Below are positions 16,157 through 24,371 of a stretch of DNA of 64,000 bases, one piece after another; position 1 is the stretch's first letter, and every line of letters starts with the position of its first letter. Source of the DNA: Nocardioides limicola (GTDB lineage Bacteria > Actinomycetota > Actinomycetes > Propionibacteriales > Nocardioidaceae); the NCBI RefSeq assembly GCF_016827675.1, contig NZ_JAERJA010000001.1, positions 496,001 to 560,000 of the forward strand, written 5' to 3'. A program made the position numbers and the translations under genes. Below the pieces are notes generated by a model, which searched no databases, was not told the DNA's origin, and was given only the letters and a program-made list of their open reading frames with translations.

Positions 16157-18340
16157 TCATCGCGGCACCCGTGGCAGTCCGAGGCCGAACTGGGCGATCA
16201 GTTCCCGCTGCACCTCGTTGACGCCGCCACCGAAGGTGAGCACCAGGTTCCGCTTCGCCTGGCCGTCGAGGTAGGCGGCCAGTTCGCCGGTCGCCGGGTC
16301 CGCCAGGTCCCCGTAGCGATGCACCACGTCGGCCAGCAGTCGGCCGATGCGCTGCACCTGTTCGGAGGCGAACACCTTGGAGGCCGAGGCGTCGGCGACC
16401 GACATCGCGCCCGCGGCTGCAGCCCGGGCGACCTCCCAGTTGAGCAGTTCGTTGACCCGCATCACCGCGGTGGCCTCACCCAGCGCTGCGAGCACGTCGG
16501 GTCGTGTCCGCACACCGACGGCCTCCGACCAGGCGGCCACCCGGTCGCGCAGCCCCTCGATCCGCCCGGCAGGGCCAAGCATGACTCGCTCGTGGTTGAG
16601 CTGGGTGGTGATCAGCCGCCAGCCCGCGTTCTCCTCCCCCACCCGCATCGACACCGGCACCTTGACGTCGTGGTAATAGGTGGCGTTGACGTGGTGGGCT
16701 CCGTCGCAGGTGATGATCGGGGTGGACGAGAAGCCGGGGTCGGTGGTGTCGACGATCAGGATCGAGATGCCCCGGTGCTTGGGTGCTTCCGGGTCGGTAC
16801 GGACCGCCAACCAGACGTAGTCGGCCGCGTGGCCTCCGGTGGTCCACATCTTCTGCCCGTTGACCAGGTAGTAGTCGCCGTCCGGGTCCTGCACCAGCCG
16901 GGCTGAGGTCCGCAGCGAGGCCAGGTCGGTGCCTGCGTCGGGCTCTGAGTAGCCGATCGCGAAGTGCACCTCACCGGCCAGGATCGGTCCCAGGAAGCGT
17001 TCCTTCTGTTCCTCGGTCCCGTGCACCTGAAGGGTCGGACCCACGGTCTGCAGGGTCACCGACGGCAGGTGCACATCGGCACGCTGAGCCTCGTTGGCGA
17101 AGATGGTCTGCTCGACCTCGCCGAAGCCCTGACCGCCGTACTGCACCGGCCAGCCGACCCCCATCTGGCCGTCCTTGCCCATCTGCCGCACCATCTGCTT
17201 GTACGCCGGGCCGTGGCGGTCCTTGGCGATCTCGTGGTGCTCAGCGGGACTGACCAGGCCGGTGAAGTAGTCGCGGAGCCGGGCCTTGAGTTCGCGCTGG
17301 GCCTCGGTCAGTTCCAGGTTCTTGCTGGCCGGGTCCTCGATCTGGACGGCCTGGGCGGTGGCTGCGGCTCCGCCGAGGGCCCGACCGAGGTCCTTGACCA
17401 TCGAGTAGTAGCGGTGCAGGGGGTAGGTGTCGTCGACCCCGACACCACCGTGCAGGTGGTGGCAGGTGTGCAGCGCGACCGGCGCCTGGGCGGCGAACCA
17501 GTACGACGCCACGGCGAGGTCGTCGGCGGTGGGCACCTGATGACCCAGGCGCCACACCAGGTTGTCCGCGGCCAGGTCCAGGGTGCGGCTGATGATGAAG
17601 GCGTCGGCGATCTGCTGGGCGACGGCCTGGAACTCGGCGAGCCGGCGACCGAACTGCTCTCGCTCGCCGATGTAGTCGGCGGTGAGCCGGGTGGCTCCGG
17701 CGACCAGTCCTGCGCCGAGGGTGCAGATCGCTGCGCCGTGGTGGGCGGTGAGCAGCGGCACCGCCTCGGCGTCGCCGAGCTGCTCGGCCGGGGCTCCGTC
17801 GAGGTGCACGGTGTGCTCGCGGGCGCCCGAGGAGGTCGGCGAGGCAACGAGTTCGATGCCGGGTCCGCGCGGATCGACGACGACCACCACGGGGCCGTCG
17901 GGTCCGGTGGCGGTCACCAGTATCGCGGTGGCGTCGGCCGCGTCGACCACACCGGTCTTGGCGCCGGTCACGGCGGCGCCGTCGAAGGTCGTGGGCCGGA
18001 CCTCCCGCAGGGCCGCGGTGAGCCGGGTGCGCCCCTCGGCGACCCCGTCGAGGAGGCGGGCCTGCTGCTCAGCGGTGCCGCAGGCGACCACCGGCAGTAC
18101 TCCGGTGATCAGCGTGGCGCCGATCGGCAGGTCGACGGCGCGGCGTCCGGCCTCGCGAAGCAGCATGCTGACCTCGGCCAGGCCGAGGCCCTCCCCGCCC
18201 AGCTGGGTGGGGACCGGCAGTGCCAGCAGGCCGGCGTCGGCCAGGTCCTGCCAGCTGGCGTCCCGCTCGAGCGCCTCGACGGCGACCTCCCGCACCGCAG
18301 CTGCGGTCTCGGTGAGCGTCGGGTGCGATTCGCTGGACAT
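16157..18340 (-). CDS. chsE1-chsE2: ChsE1-ChsE2 (FadE28-FadE29) fused acyl-CoA dehydrogenase
   Basis: 727 residues, two acyl-CoA dehydrogenase modules in one chain. Residues 1-338 resemble FadE28/ChsE1, the non-catalytic half with FAD-contact motif GEREQFGRRLAEFQAVAQQ. Residues 343-727 resemble FadE29/ChsE2, with GYSEPDAGTDLASLRTSAR and the probable catalytic Glu584 in LNHERVML; the C-terminal GGGVNEVQREL lacks Glu at the MCAD position. The sum of the mycobacterial lengths (about 339 + 387) equals this protein. Together they oxidise the 3-carbon steroid side chain (C22-CoA). AGGAGG lies 4 bases before the ATG and a KstR box 45 bases upstream. First gene of a three-gene operon with the ChsH fusion and ltp2. 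Confidence 0.86.
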   Translation of the reverse strand: MSSESHPTLTETAAAVREVAVEALERDASWQDLADAGLLALPVPTQLGGEGLGLAEVSMLLREAGRRAVDLPIGATLITGVLPVVACGTAEQQARLLDGVAEGRTRLTAALREVRPTTFDGAAVTGAKTGVVDAADATAILVTATGPDGPVVVVVDPRGPGIELVASPTSSGAREHTVHLDGAPAEQLGDAEAVPLLTAHHGAAICTLGAGLVAGATRLTADYIGEREQFGRRLAEFQAVAQQIADAFIISRTLDLAADNLVWRLGHQVPTADDLAVASYWFAAQAPVALHTCHHLHGGVGVDDTYPLHRYYSMVKDLGRALGGAAATAQAVQIEDPASKNLELTEAQRELKARLRDYFTGLVSPAEHHEIAKDRHGPAYKQMVRQMGKDGQMGVGWPVQYGGQGFGEVEQTIFANEAQRADVHLPSVTLQTVGPTLQVHGTEEQKERFLGPILAGEVHFAIGYSEPDAGTDLASLRTSARLVQDPDGDYYLVNGQKMWTTGGHAADYVWLAVRTDPEAPKHRGISILIVDTTDPGFSSTPIITCDGAHHVNATYYHDVKVPVSMRVGEENAGWRLITTQLNHERVMLGPAGRIEGLRDRVAAWSEAVGVRTRPDVLAALGEATAVMRVNELLNWEVARAAAAGAMSVADASASKVFASEQVQRIGRLLADVVHRYGDLADPATGELAAYLDGQAKRNLVLTFGGGVNEVQRELIAQFGLGLPRVPR

Positions 18341-18384
18341 GCGTCCTCCTGGCCTCGGGGTGGTGACCGACCGTCATCGAAAAC

Positions 18385-18398
18385 TATAACGTGTTCTA
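18385..18398. promoter_or_regulatory. KstR operator between chsE fusion and esterase
   Basis: TATAACGTGTTCTA fits TNNAACNNGTTNNA. It is central in the 93-base gap between two divergent genes, so it can control both the side-chain operon and the esterase. Confidence 0.83.
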
Positions 18399-18433
18399 CC
18401 ATTGCTGTGCGCTGCGCGCTACCATCACTCTCC

Positions 18434-19636
18434 GTGGGATTCCTTGCACGTCAAGTCGCCATCGCCGCCTTGACCGCCAACGCCGTCCGCCCCCGGACCA
18501 GCCTGCGGGCCGGGATCGGCTCCTTCGCAGCCGGCTGGCCGGCCGGTGAACTGGCCCCCCAGCTCGCCGCCGTGACCGCTGCCGACGCACTGCTGCACCT
18601 GCCCCGGGCCCGCGAGCACAAGCTCGGACTCGCACTGGCCGCAGCCAGCACCGCGACGCTGGCGACGGTGATCAAGCAGAGCCTGGACGTGGGCACCGTG
18701 CTCGACGACGCACTGGCTCATGTCGAGGGACCACTGAGCAATGCGGCGCCACTGCCGTGGAGGACGATCGCGCGACCGTTCAAGCTCCGCGACGCGACCC
18801 TGCGGGTGGTCAGGGACGTCCAGTACGCCCCCTGGGGCGGTCGCGGCCAGTTGGACGTGTACCTGCCCCCGGAGCCGGTCCAAGGCGCCCCGGTGCTCCT
18901 TCAGGTGCACGGTGGGGCGTGGCTGATCGGCGCCAAACACCAGCAGGGCCTGCCCCTGATCCGGCAGATGGCCACCAAGGGCTGGGTGTGCGTGGCGATC
19001 AACTATCGCCTCGCCGGTCGCGATCCGTTCCCGGCCCAGGTCATCGACGTCAAGCGCGCCATCACCTGGATCAAGGAGAACATCGCCGACTTCGGAGGTG
19101 ACCCCGGCTATCTGGCTATCACCGGCGGGTCCGCCGGTGGGCACCTGAGCTCGCTCACGGCGCTGACGGCGAACGACCCGGCGTACCAGCCCGACTTCGA
19201 GGACCTGGACACCTCGGTCGATGTGGCGGTGCCGCACTACGGCGTCTACGACCTGGCCGGCGCGACCGGCCTGCCGTCGATGCTGGCGATGCGGGACCGT
19301 TTCCTGGCCCCCCGCGTGATGCACCGCAGTTACGAGGAGGCGCCCGAACTCTTCGAGGCGGCGTCGCCGATCCTGCGGGTCTCCCCCGACGCTCCCGACT
19401 TCTTCGTGCTGCACGGCGCCCGGGACTCACTGGTCCCGGTCAGCCAGGCGCGGCTCTTCGTCGAGGAACTACGGCGAGTCTCCCGACGTGACGTCACCTA
19501 TGCCGAGCTTCCCGGTGCCCAGCACGCCTACGAGATCTTCAACTCGATCAGGTCCGTGCACGTCACCCGAGCCGTGGACCGCTACCTCTCCCAGCACTGG
19601 GCGAAGCGCCGGGCCAAGCTCACCGTGGCAGCCTGA
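18434..19636 (+). CDS. Alpha/beta-hydrolase esterase (HSL/acetyl-esterase type) in KstR regulon
   Basis: 400 residues. About 110 N-terminal residues of hydrophobic/amphipathic helices (LARQVAIAALTANAVRP onward) precede an alpha/beta-hydrolase domain. That domain has oxyanion motif HGGAW, nucleophile elbow GGSAGG, an acid in HGARDSLVP and His in GAQHAYE, so the triad is complete. Similar proteins hydrolyse short-chain or lipid esters. A role in sterol-ester or acyl-ester use is suggested only by the shared KstR site. GTG at 18434 has no Shine-Dalgarno but lies 8 bases after TACCAT, so it may be leaderless; GTG at 18407 is an alternative. The 3' end overlaps fadE34 by 17 bases, tail to tail. 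Confidence 0.72.
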   Translation: MGFLARQVAIAALTANAVRPRTSLRAGIGSFAAGWPAGELAPQLAAVTAADALLHLPRAREHKLGLALAAASTATLATVIKQSLDVGTVLDDALAHVEGPLSNAAPLPWRTIARPFKLRDATLRVVRDVQYAPWGGRGQLDVYLPPEPVQGAPVLLQVHGGAWLIGAKHQQGLPLIRQMATKGWVCVAINYRLAGRDPFPAQVIDVKRAITWIKENIADFGGDPGYLAITGGSAGGHLSSLTALTANDPAYQPDFEDLDTSVDVAVPHYGVYDLAGATGLPSMLAMRDRFLAPRVMHRSYEEAPELFEAASPILRVSPDAPDFFVLHGARDSLVPVSQARLFVEELRRVSRRDVTYAELPGAQHAYEIFNSIRSVHVTRAVDRYLSQHWAKRRAKLTVAA

Positions 19637-21731
19637 GGATCCGCTCGGCGATCACGTTGCGCAGCACCTGAGTGGTTCCCCCGGCGATCGACAGACACCG
19701 GGTCAGCAGCATCTCGTGGGTGGCCGTGGCGATCTGGTCGCTGCCGGTCACCGCCGCCGCACCCAGCAGGTCGACGACCAGTTCCGACGCCTGCTGCCGG
19801 TTGCGCACCCCCAGCAGTTTGGCGACGCTGGACTCGGCACCTGGCCCCTGCCCGGTCAGCGACCGCAACGTGGTCCGGGTGGCGAGCAGGGCACAGACGG
19901 TGGCCAGCGCCACCTGGTGACCGACGCGGGCCAGATCCACCGGATCGCTCCCGGCGGCCACCAAGGAGACCGCCTCCTCGGTGCTGGCACCCAACCGTGA
20001 GGTCGCCATCGCGACCCGTTCGTTGGCGAGGGTGGTCCGGGCCAGCGCCCAGCCCCCGTTCACTTCGCCGACCACACAGTCGTCGGGGACGAAGACCGAG
20101 TCCAGGAACACCTCGTTGAACATCGCGTCGCCGGTCATCTCCCGCAGCGGCCTGATGTCGAGGCCGGGGCTGCGCATGTCGACGAGGAAGTAGGTGATCC
20201 CGCGGTGCTTGGCCACCTCCGGGTCGGTGCGGGCCAGGCAGATCCCCCAGTCGGCCTCTCTGGCCAGCGAGGTCCACACCTTCTGGCCGGTCAGCCGCCA
20301 GCCTCCGTCGACGCGCTCAGCGCGGGTGCGCAAGGAGGCCAGGTCCGACCCCGCCCCCGGCTCACTGAAGAGCTGGCACCAGGACAGCGTCCCCTGCAGC
20401 GTCTGCTGGACGAAGCGTTGTTGCTGGGCAGCGCTGCCGTGCTCGATCAGCGTCGGCACCGCCCAGGCACCGATCTTGAGATCCGGCAGCACCACACCCG
20501 CGGCGGCCAGCTCCTCGTCGATGACGAGTTGATGCACCGCGTCCGCGGCCAGTCCGTGCGGCACCGGCCAGTGCGGCGCCAGGAAGCCTGCTTCCGCCAG
20601 CGCCGCCCGACGTTCCGCGGCGGGCAACGCCGCGATCGAGGCGACCTGCTCGCGCACCTGCGGCCTGATCTCGGCGTCCCGGCCGGCCAGATCCACGGCG
20701 ATGCTGCGTCGTACGCCGCTGACGGCCAGCTCCGCGAGGCGCGCCGCGTGCCGGTCGCCCGACCCGAGCAGGGCACGCAGCGCGGTGGCCCGACGCAAGT
20801 AGAGGTGGGCGTCATGCTCGAAGGTGAACCCGATGCCCCCGAGCACCTGGATGCAGTCCTGGGCCACGGCGACCGCACCGTCGGTGGCCACGGTGGCGGC
20901 CACCTCGGTCGCGAACCGGCGTTGGGTCGCGTCGTCGCCCTGGTCCCAGGCCGAGGCCGCGTCCCAGGCGGCCGCGGTCACCGCCTCTGCGGTCTCCAGC
21001 ATCTGCGCACACAGGTGCTTGATCGCCTGGAATCTCCCGATCGGGGCGCCGAACTGCTCACGGACCCCGGCGTACTCCACCGCCACCTGCACGCAGCGTC
21101 GCGCCAGTCCGGCAGCTTCGGCCGCGGCCAGGGTGATGGTCATCGCCAGCACCTCGTCGGTGGTCACCTGCACCGGCTGCGGTCGCTGGCTGCTCACCCT
21201 CACCTGGCCGGTACGTCGGGTGAGGTCGAGGCCTGCGTGCCCGGTGACCTGGACGTCGGCGGCCGGGACCCACCACCAGTGAGCCTCGCCGTCGTCAGTG
21301 CTCGCCACCAGGAATGCGTCGGCGCCGACGGCATCGATGACCACCTCGACGGTGCCGGTCAGGCCCTCGTCGTCCCTGCGCAGTGACGGCGTCAGGCCCA
21401 CTCCGACGGCGAGGCCGTGCACGGGCACCTGGCGTCCACCCAGCAGCGCGGCCGCGACCGCGGTGCCCCAGAGGCGGCCCGGCACCAGATGGTGGGCGCA
21501 CGCCTCGAGCGCCACGGCGAGGTCGAGCACGGTGCCGCCGCCACCCCCGTGCTCCTCGGGGACCGAGATCAGCGGGATGCCCATCTCGGTGAGCTCGGAC
21601 CACACCGGTGCGAACGTCGCGTCGGCGTCTCCCTCGGCCTCACGCGCCAGCGCAGGGCCCTTGACACTCTCGGCCCAGCCGCGGACGGACTCGGCCAGGG
21701 AGCGGTGGTCATCGTTGAGCCCGATCGACAC
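19620..21731 (-). CDS. fadE34: FadE34 (ChsE3-like) double-module acyl-CoA dehydrogenase
   Basis: 703 residues with two acyl-CoA dehydrogenase modules, the size and layout of mycobacterial FadE34, which is naturally fused and acts on a sterol side-chain CoA thioester. The N-terminal module has REQFGAPIGRFQAIKHL. The C-terminal module has FSEPGAGSDLASLRTRAER, a probable catalytic Glu in LANERVAM, and GTTQVLRNVIAERILRLPR at the end. GTG at 21731 is chosen because GGAGG sits 8 bases upstream and the KstR box at 21753 would otherwise be inside the gene. In M. tuberculosis fadE34 adjoins kstR; here a four-gene cassette separates them. Confidence 0.87.
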   Translation of the reverse strand: MSIGLNDDHRSLAESVRGWAESVKGPALAREAEGDADATFAPVWSELTEMGIPLISVPEEHGGGGGTVLDLAVALEACAHHLVPGRLWGTAVAAALLGGRQVPVHGLAVGVGLTPSLRRDDEGLTGTVEVVIDAVGADAFLVASTDDGEAHWWWVPAADVQVTGHAGLDLTRRTGQVRVSSQRPQPVQVTTDEVLAMTITLAAAEAAGLARRCVQVAVEYAGVREQFGAPIGRFQAIKHLCAQMLETAEAVTAAAWDAASAWDQGDDATQRRFATEVAATVATDGAVAVAQDCIQVLGGIGFTFEHDAHLYLRRATALRALLGSGDRHAARLAELAVSGVRRSIAVDLAGRDAEIRPQVREQVASIAALPAAERRAALAEAGFLAPHWPVPHGLAADAVHQLVIDEELAAAGVVLPDLKIGAWAVPTLIEHGSAAQQQRFVQQTLQGTLSWCQLFSEPGAGSDLASLRTRAERVDGGWRLTGQKVWTSLAREADWGICLARTDPEVAKHRGITYFLVDMRSPGLDIRPLREMTGDAMFNEVFLDSVFVPDDCVVGEVNGGWALARTTLANERVAMATSRLGASTEEAVSLVAAGSDPVDLARVGHQVALATVCALLATRTTLRSLTGQGPGAESSVAKLLGVRNRQQASELVVDLLGAAAVTGSDQIATATHEMLLTRCLSIAGGTTQVLRNVIAERILRLPR

Positions 21732-21752
21732 GCCAGACACCTCCGAAGAAAC

Positions 21753-21766
21753 TAGAACGTGTTCCA
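21753..21766. promoter_or_regulatory. KstR operator upstream of fadE34
   Basis: TAGAACGTGTTCCA fits TNNAACNNGTTNNA. It lies 22 bases before the fadE34 start and 82 bases before the divergent methyltransferase gene, so that gene may share the control. Confidence 0.85.
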
Positions 21767-21847
21767 CATCATAGCGAGGCATCGGCGCGGTGAACAGCCG
21801 CGACCCCTGGGCGGAACGGTCCCGAGTCTGCGGATACGGTGACGCCC

Positions 21848-22504
21848 ATGGATGCCGACCTGCTGCAGATCGCCCGGAGCACCAAGGGCTTCATGCCTGA
21901 GGACGAAGGGCTGGCCCTGCACCGCCTGGCCTGCCAGCAACTCCCCCACGGGCCGGCGCTCGAAGTGGGCAGCTACTGCGGCAAGTCCGCGGTCTACCTC
22001 GGTGCCGCCGCACGTCGGACCGGCCCGGAGTGCGTGGTCTTCACCGTGGACCACCACCGGGGATCGGAGGAGAACCAGGCCGGCTGGGAGCATCATGACC
22101 CCGAGGTGGTCGACCCGGAGACCGGCCTGATGGACACCCTGCCCACCTTCCGCCGCACCATCGCCAGCGCCGGGCTGGAGGCACAGGTGGTGGCCGTCCT
22201 GGGCACCTCGGTCACGGTCAGCCGCCACTGGCGGATCCCGCTCGCGCTGCTCTTCATCGACGGGGGCCACGGCGTGCAGCCTGCCCGTGACGACTTCGCC
22301 GGGTGGCCGCATTGGGTGCAACCCGGTGGTCTGCTGGCGATCCACGACGTCTTCCCCGACCCCGCTGAGGGTGGACGACCGCCGTACGAGCAGATCTACC
22401 TGCCCGCCCTGGCCAGCGGCCACTTCGAGGAGGTCGAGGCCGTCGGGTCCCTGCGGGTGCTACGCCGGGTGGCGGGTCAGGCCGGGGAACGGCTCCCGGC
22501 CTGA
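21848..22504 (+). CDS. Class I SAM-dependent methyltransferase (Methyltransf_24 type)
   Basis: 218 residues. The SAM-binding motif I is ALEVGSYCGKSAVYLGAA (residues 38-55), followed by VVFTVDHHRG and the motif LLFIDGGHGV typical of Methyltransf_24/cephalosporin-hydroxylase-like O-methyltransferases. The substrate is unknown. It is divergent from fadE34 across a KstR box and converges on a glycosyltransferase/methyltransferase operon with a 9-base gap, so it probably belongs to that four-gene cassette. ATG at 21848 is preceded by GGTGA; GTG at 21839 is an alternative. Confidence 0.7.
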   Translation: MDADLLQIARSTKGFMPEDEGLALHRLACQQLPHGPALEVGSYCGKSAVYLGAAARRTGPECVVFTVDHHRGSEENQAGWEHHDPEVVDPETGLMDTLPTFRRTIASAGLEAQVVAVLGTSVTVSRHWRIPLALLFIDGGHGVQPARDDFAGWPHWVQPGGLLAIHDVFPDPAEGGRPPYEQIYLPALASGHFEEVEAVGSLRVLRRVAGQAGERLPA

Positions 22505-22513
22505 CACCTGCGG

Positions 22514-23650
22514 TCAGCGGACCGAGGCCCGCTCCGGCTGGGGGCAACCGCATTCGAGAGCGATCTCGGCGAAGTGGGGTGCCAATGAGGTCCCGCGCAT
22601 GATCGAGGACCCCGGCGTCGCATGCCCGTAGCTCTCGCCGAGGGCATCGACCGCCAGCACCACCGCCGCTGCCGTGTAGGTGGTGTGTTCGTAGGGCCAG
22701 TAGACGTCCACCGGCTCGTCGGCCGGCTTCGGGTGGGCCGGGTCGGCGTACACCCACCCGGTCCAGTAGGCGCCATCGGCCCCTCGGAGGTGCTGCATGT
22801 CCGCGACCAGGCGCCGGGCACCAGCCGGATCCCCGAGGGCGTCCAGGGTCATCGCCAGCTCGCAGGTCTCCGCCCCGGTGACCCACGGGTTGGTGTCGAC
22901 GCAGAGGATGCCGAGCCCGGGGCGCACGAAGTCGTCCCAGCGTGACTCCAGCAGCATCCGGGCGTCATCGCCGCGGACCGCGCCGCCGAGCACCGGGTAG
23001 TACCAGTCCATCGAGTAGGTCGACTTGTCGGCGAAGAGGTCCCGGTGCTCGCGGATGGCATGGCCGAGTCGACCCCCGGCAAGTTCCCATTCGGGTTGCG
23101 GGTCGTCGAGCAGGTCCGCCAGCGCGACGCCGGCACGGAGGGAGTGGTAGATGCTGGAGTTGCCGGTGAGCAGGCAGAAGTCGTCGACCGGGGTCCAGTT
23201 GATGCCTCCGAAGGCCTGCTGCAGGCTCACCACCCAGTCGAGTCCGGCCCGGACCGAGGGCCACAGCTCCTGCACGAACCGGATGTCGCGCCGCACCAGC
23301 CAGTGGTGCCACAGGCCGACCGCGAAGTAGGCCGACATGTTGACCTCGCCGCGGGCGTCCTCGACGGTGTTGTCGACGATCTTCATCGGCCACGAGCCAT
23401 CCGGACGCTGCATCGTCGGGATCCATCGGTACGCCCGCTCCGCGGCCTGGACCTGCCCGCCGACCAGCATCGCCATCGCTGCCTCGACGTGGTTCCAGAT
23501 GTCCACGTGCTCGCCGACGGTCCACGGCACCGCCCCGCACGGCTCCTGCATCGAGGCGATCGAGGCTGCCGTCTCGGCGACCTGTTCCGCGCTCAACAGC
23601 CCGTCGACGTAGGGAAGCCTGGCCAGCGACACCTCGGGCTCAGCCGTCAC
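22514..23650 (-). CDS. Alpha/alpha-barrel protein (terpenoid cyclase/prenyltransferase-like)
   Basis: 378 residues, mostly paired helices. Visible repeats include MQRPDGSWPMK at residues 80-90, which fits the Q-x(2-5)-G-x-W motif of terpene cyclases, and MQHLRGADGAYWTGW later. Aromatic, acidic segments such as VGEHVDIWNHVEAAMAML and STYSMDWYYPVLGGAV would equally suit an (alpha/alpha)6 glycoside hydrolase or lyase. No DxDD or prenyl-diphosphate DDxxD motif was seen, so neither cyclase nor prenyltransferase activity should be assumed. GTG start overlaps the preceding methyltransferase by 11 bases. Third gene of the glycosyltransferase operon. Confidence 0.6.
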   Translation of the reverse strand: MTAEPEVSLARLPYVDGLLSAEQVAETAASIASMQEPCGAVPWTVGEHVDIWNHVEAAMAMLVGGQVQAAERAYRWIPTMQRPDGSWPMKIVDNTVEDARGEVNMSAYFAVGLWHHWLVRRDIRFVQELWPSVRAGLDWVVSLQQAFGGINWTPVDDFCLLTGNSSIYHSLRAGVALADLLDDPQPEWELAGGRLGHAIREHRDLFADKSTYSMDWYYPVLGGAVRGDDARMLLESRWDDFVRPGLGILCVDTNPWVTGAETCELAMTLDALGDPAGARRLVADMQHLRGADGAYWTGWVYADPAHPKPADEPVDVYWPYEHTTYTAAAVVLAVDALGESYGHATPGSSIMRGTSLAPHFAEIALECGCPQPERASVR

Positions 23651-24371
23651 TGGTCCCGGGCTCCGGCTTGACGAAGTAGAGAACCATGCTCTTGCCGATC
23701 AGCGGGTCCAGGACCTTGCCGGCCAGGCGCAGCGCTCGCGGCTGCTTCATGATCTCCCAGACCAGCAGCTTGTGGTAGGCCTTCGCGAGCGGGTGGTCGT
23801 CGTTGGTGACGCCGACCGCGCACTTGATCCACCAGTACGGCGCGTGCAGGCCGTGCGCGTAGTCCTTGCCGACGAACTCCATGCCGGCCTTGGTCACCTT
23901 GTCGATGAGCTCGGCGTCGGTGTAGATCCGGATGTGTCCACCGGGGGTGTTGTGATAGTCCGCCGAGAGCTTCCAGTTGATGATCTCGGGCAGCCACCGT
24001 GGCACCGAGACGGCGAGGGTGCCTCCCGGACGCAGCACCCGGACCAACTCATCGATGGCCTGGATGTCGGCCGGCACGTGCTCGAGGATCTCGGCCGCCA
24101 CGATCCGGTCGAACTCGTCCGCCGCGAACGGCAGCGCCAGCGCATCGCCCTCCTTGATGTCGGCCTCGGCGCCCTCGGGGACCTCGCCTGCCTCGCGCAT
24201 CGCCACGAACAGGTCGCGCACGTTCGACAGTTCGTCGGCGTCCTGGTCGAAGGCGATGACGTCGGCACCGCGCCGGTACATCTCGAAGGCGTGCCGTCCG
24301 GCTCCGCACCCCATGTCCAGGACCCGCTCGCCCGGGCGCAGCCCGAGCCGGTCGAAGTCAACGGTCAGCAT
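23640..24371 (-). CDS. Class I SAM-dependent methyltransferase (Methyltransf_11 type)
   Basis: 243 residues. Motif I is VLDMGCGAGRHAFE (residues 18-31), followed by IAFDQDADEL, an acidic loop GDALALPFAADEFDRIVA and LRPGGTLAVSVPRW, the classical UbiE/Coq5-like layout. The C-terminal 90 residues carry an aromatic stretch (HAPYWWIKCAVG) that could contact a lipid or membrane. The ATG has AGGAGG six bases upstream inside the end of the glycosyltransferase gene (14-base overlap). The acceptor is unknown; context suggests a glycosylated lipid or polyprenyl-type product. Confidence 0.75.
   Translation of the reverse strand: MLTVDFDRLGLRPGERVLDMGCGAGRHAFEMYRRGADVIAFDQDADELSNVRDLFVAMREAGEVPEGAEADIKEGDALALPFAADEFDRIVAAEILEHVPADIQAIDELVRVLRPGGTLAVSVPRWLPEIINWKLSADYHNTPGGHIRIYTDAELIDKVTKAGMEFVGKDYAHGLHAPYWWIKCAVGVTNDDHPLAKAYHKLLVWEIMKQPRALRLAGKVLDPLIGKSMVLYFVKPEPGTSDG

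Noticed and set aside
16964..18400. Very long + strand open frame reading into the esterase gene
   Set aside because: It runs antisense through the ChsE1-ChsE2 fusion; the protein resembles low-complexity GC-rich shadow sequence. Only the part from 18434 has a hydrolase fold.
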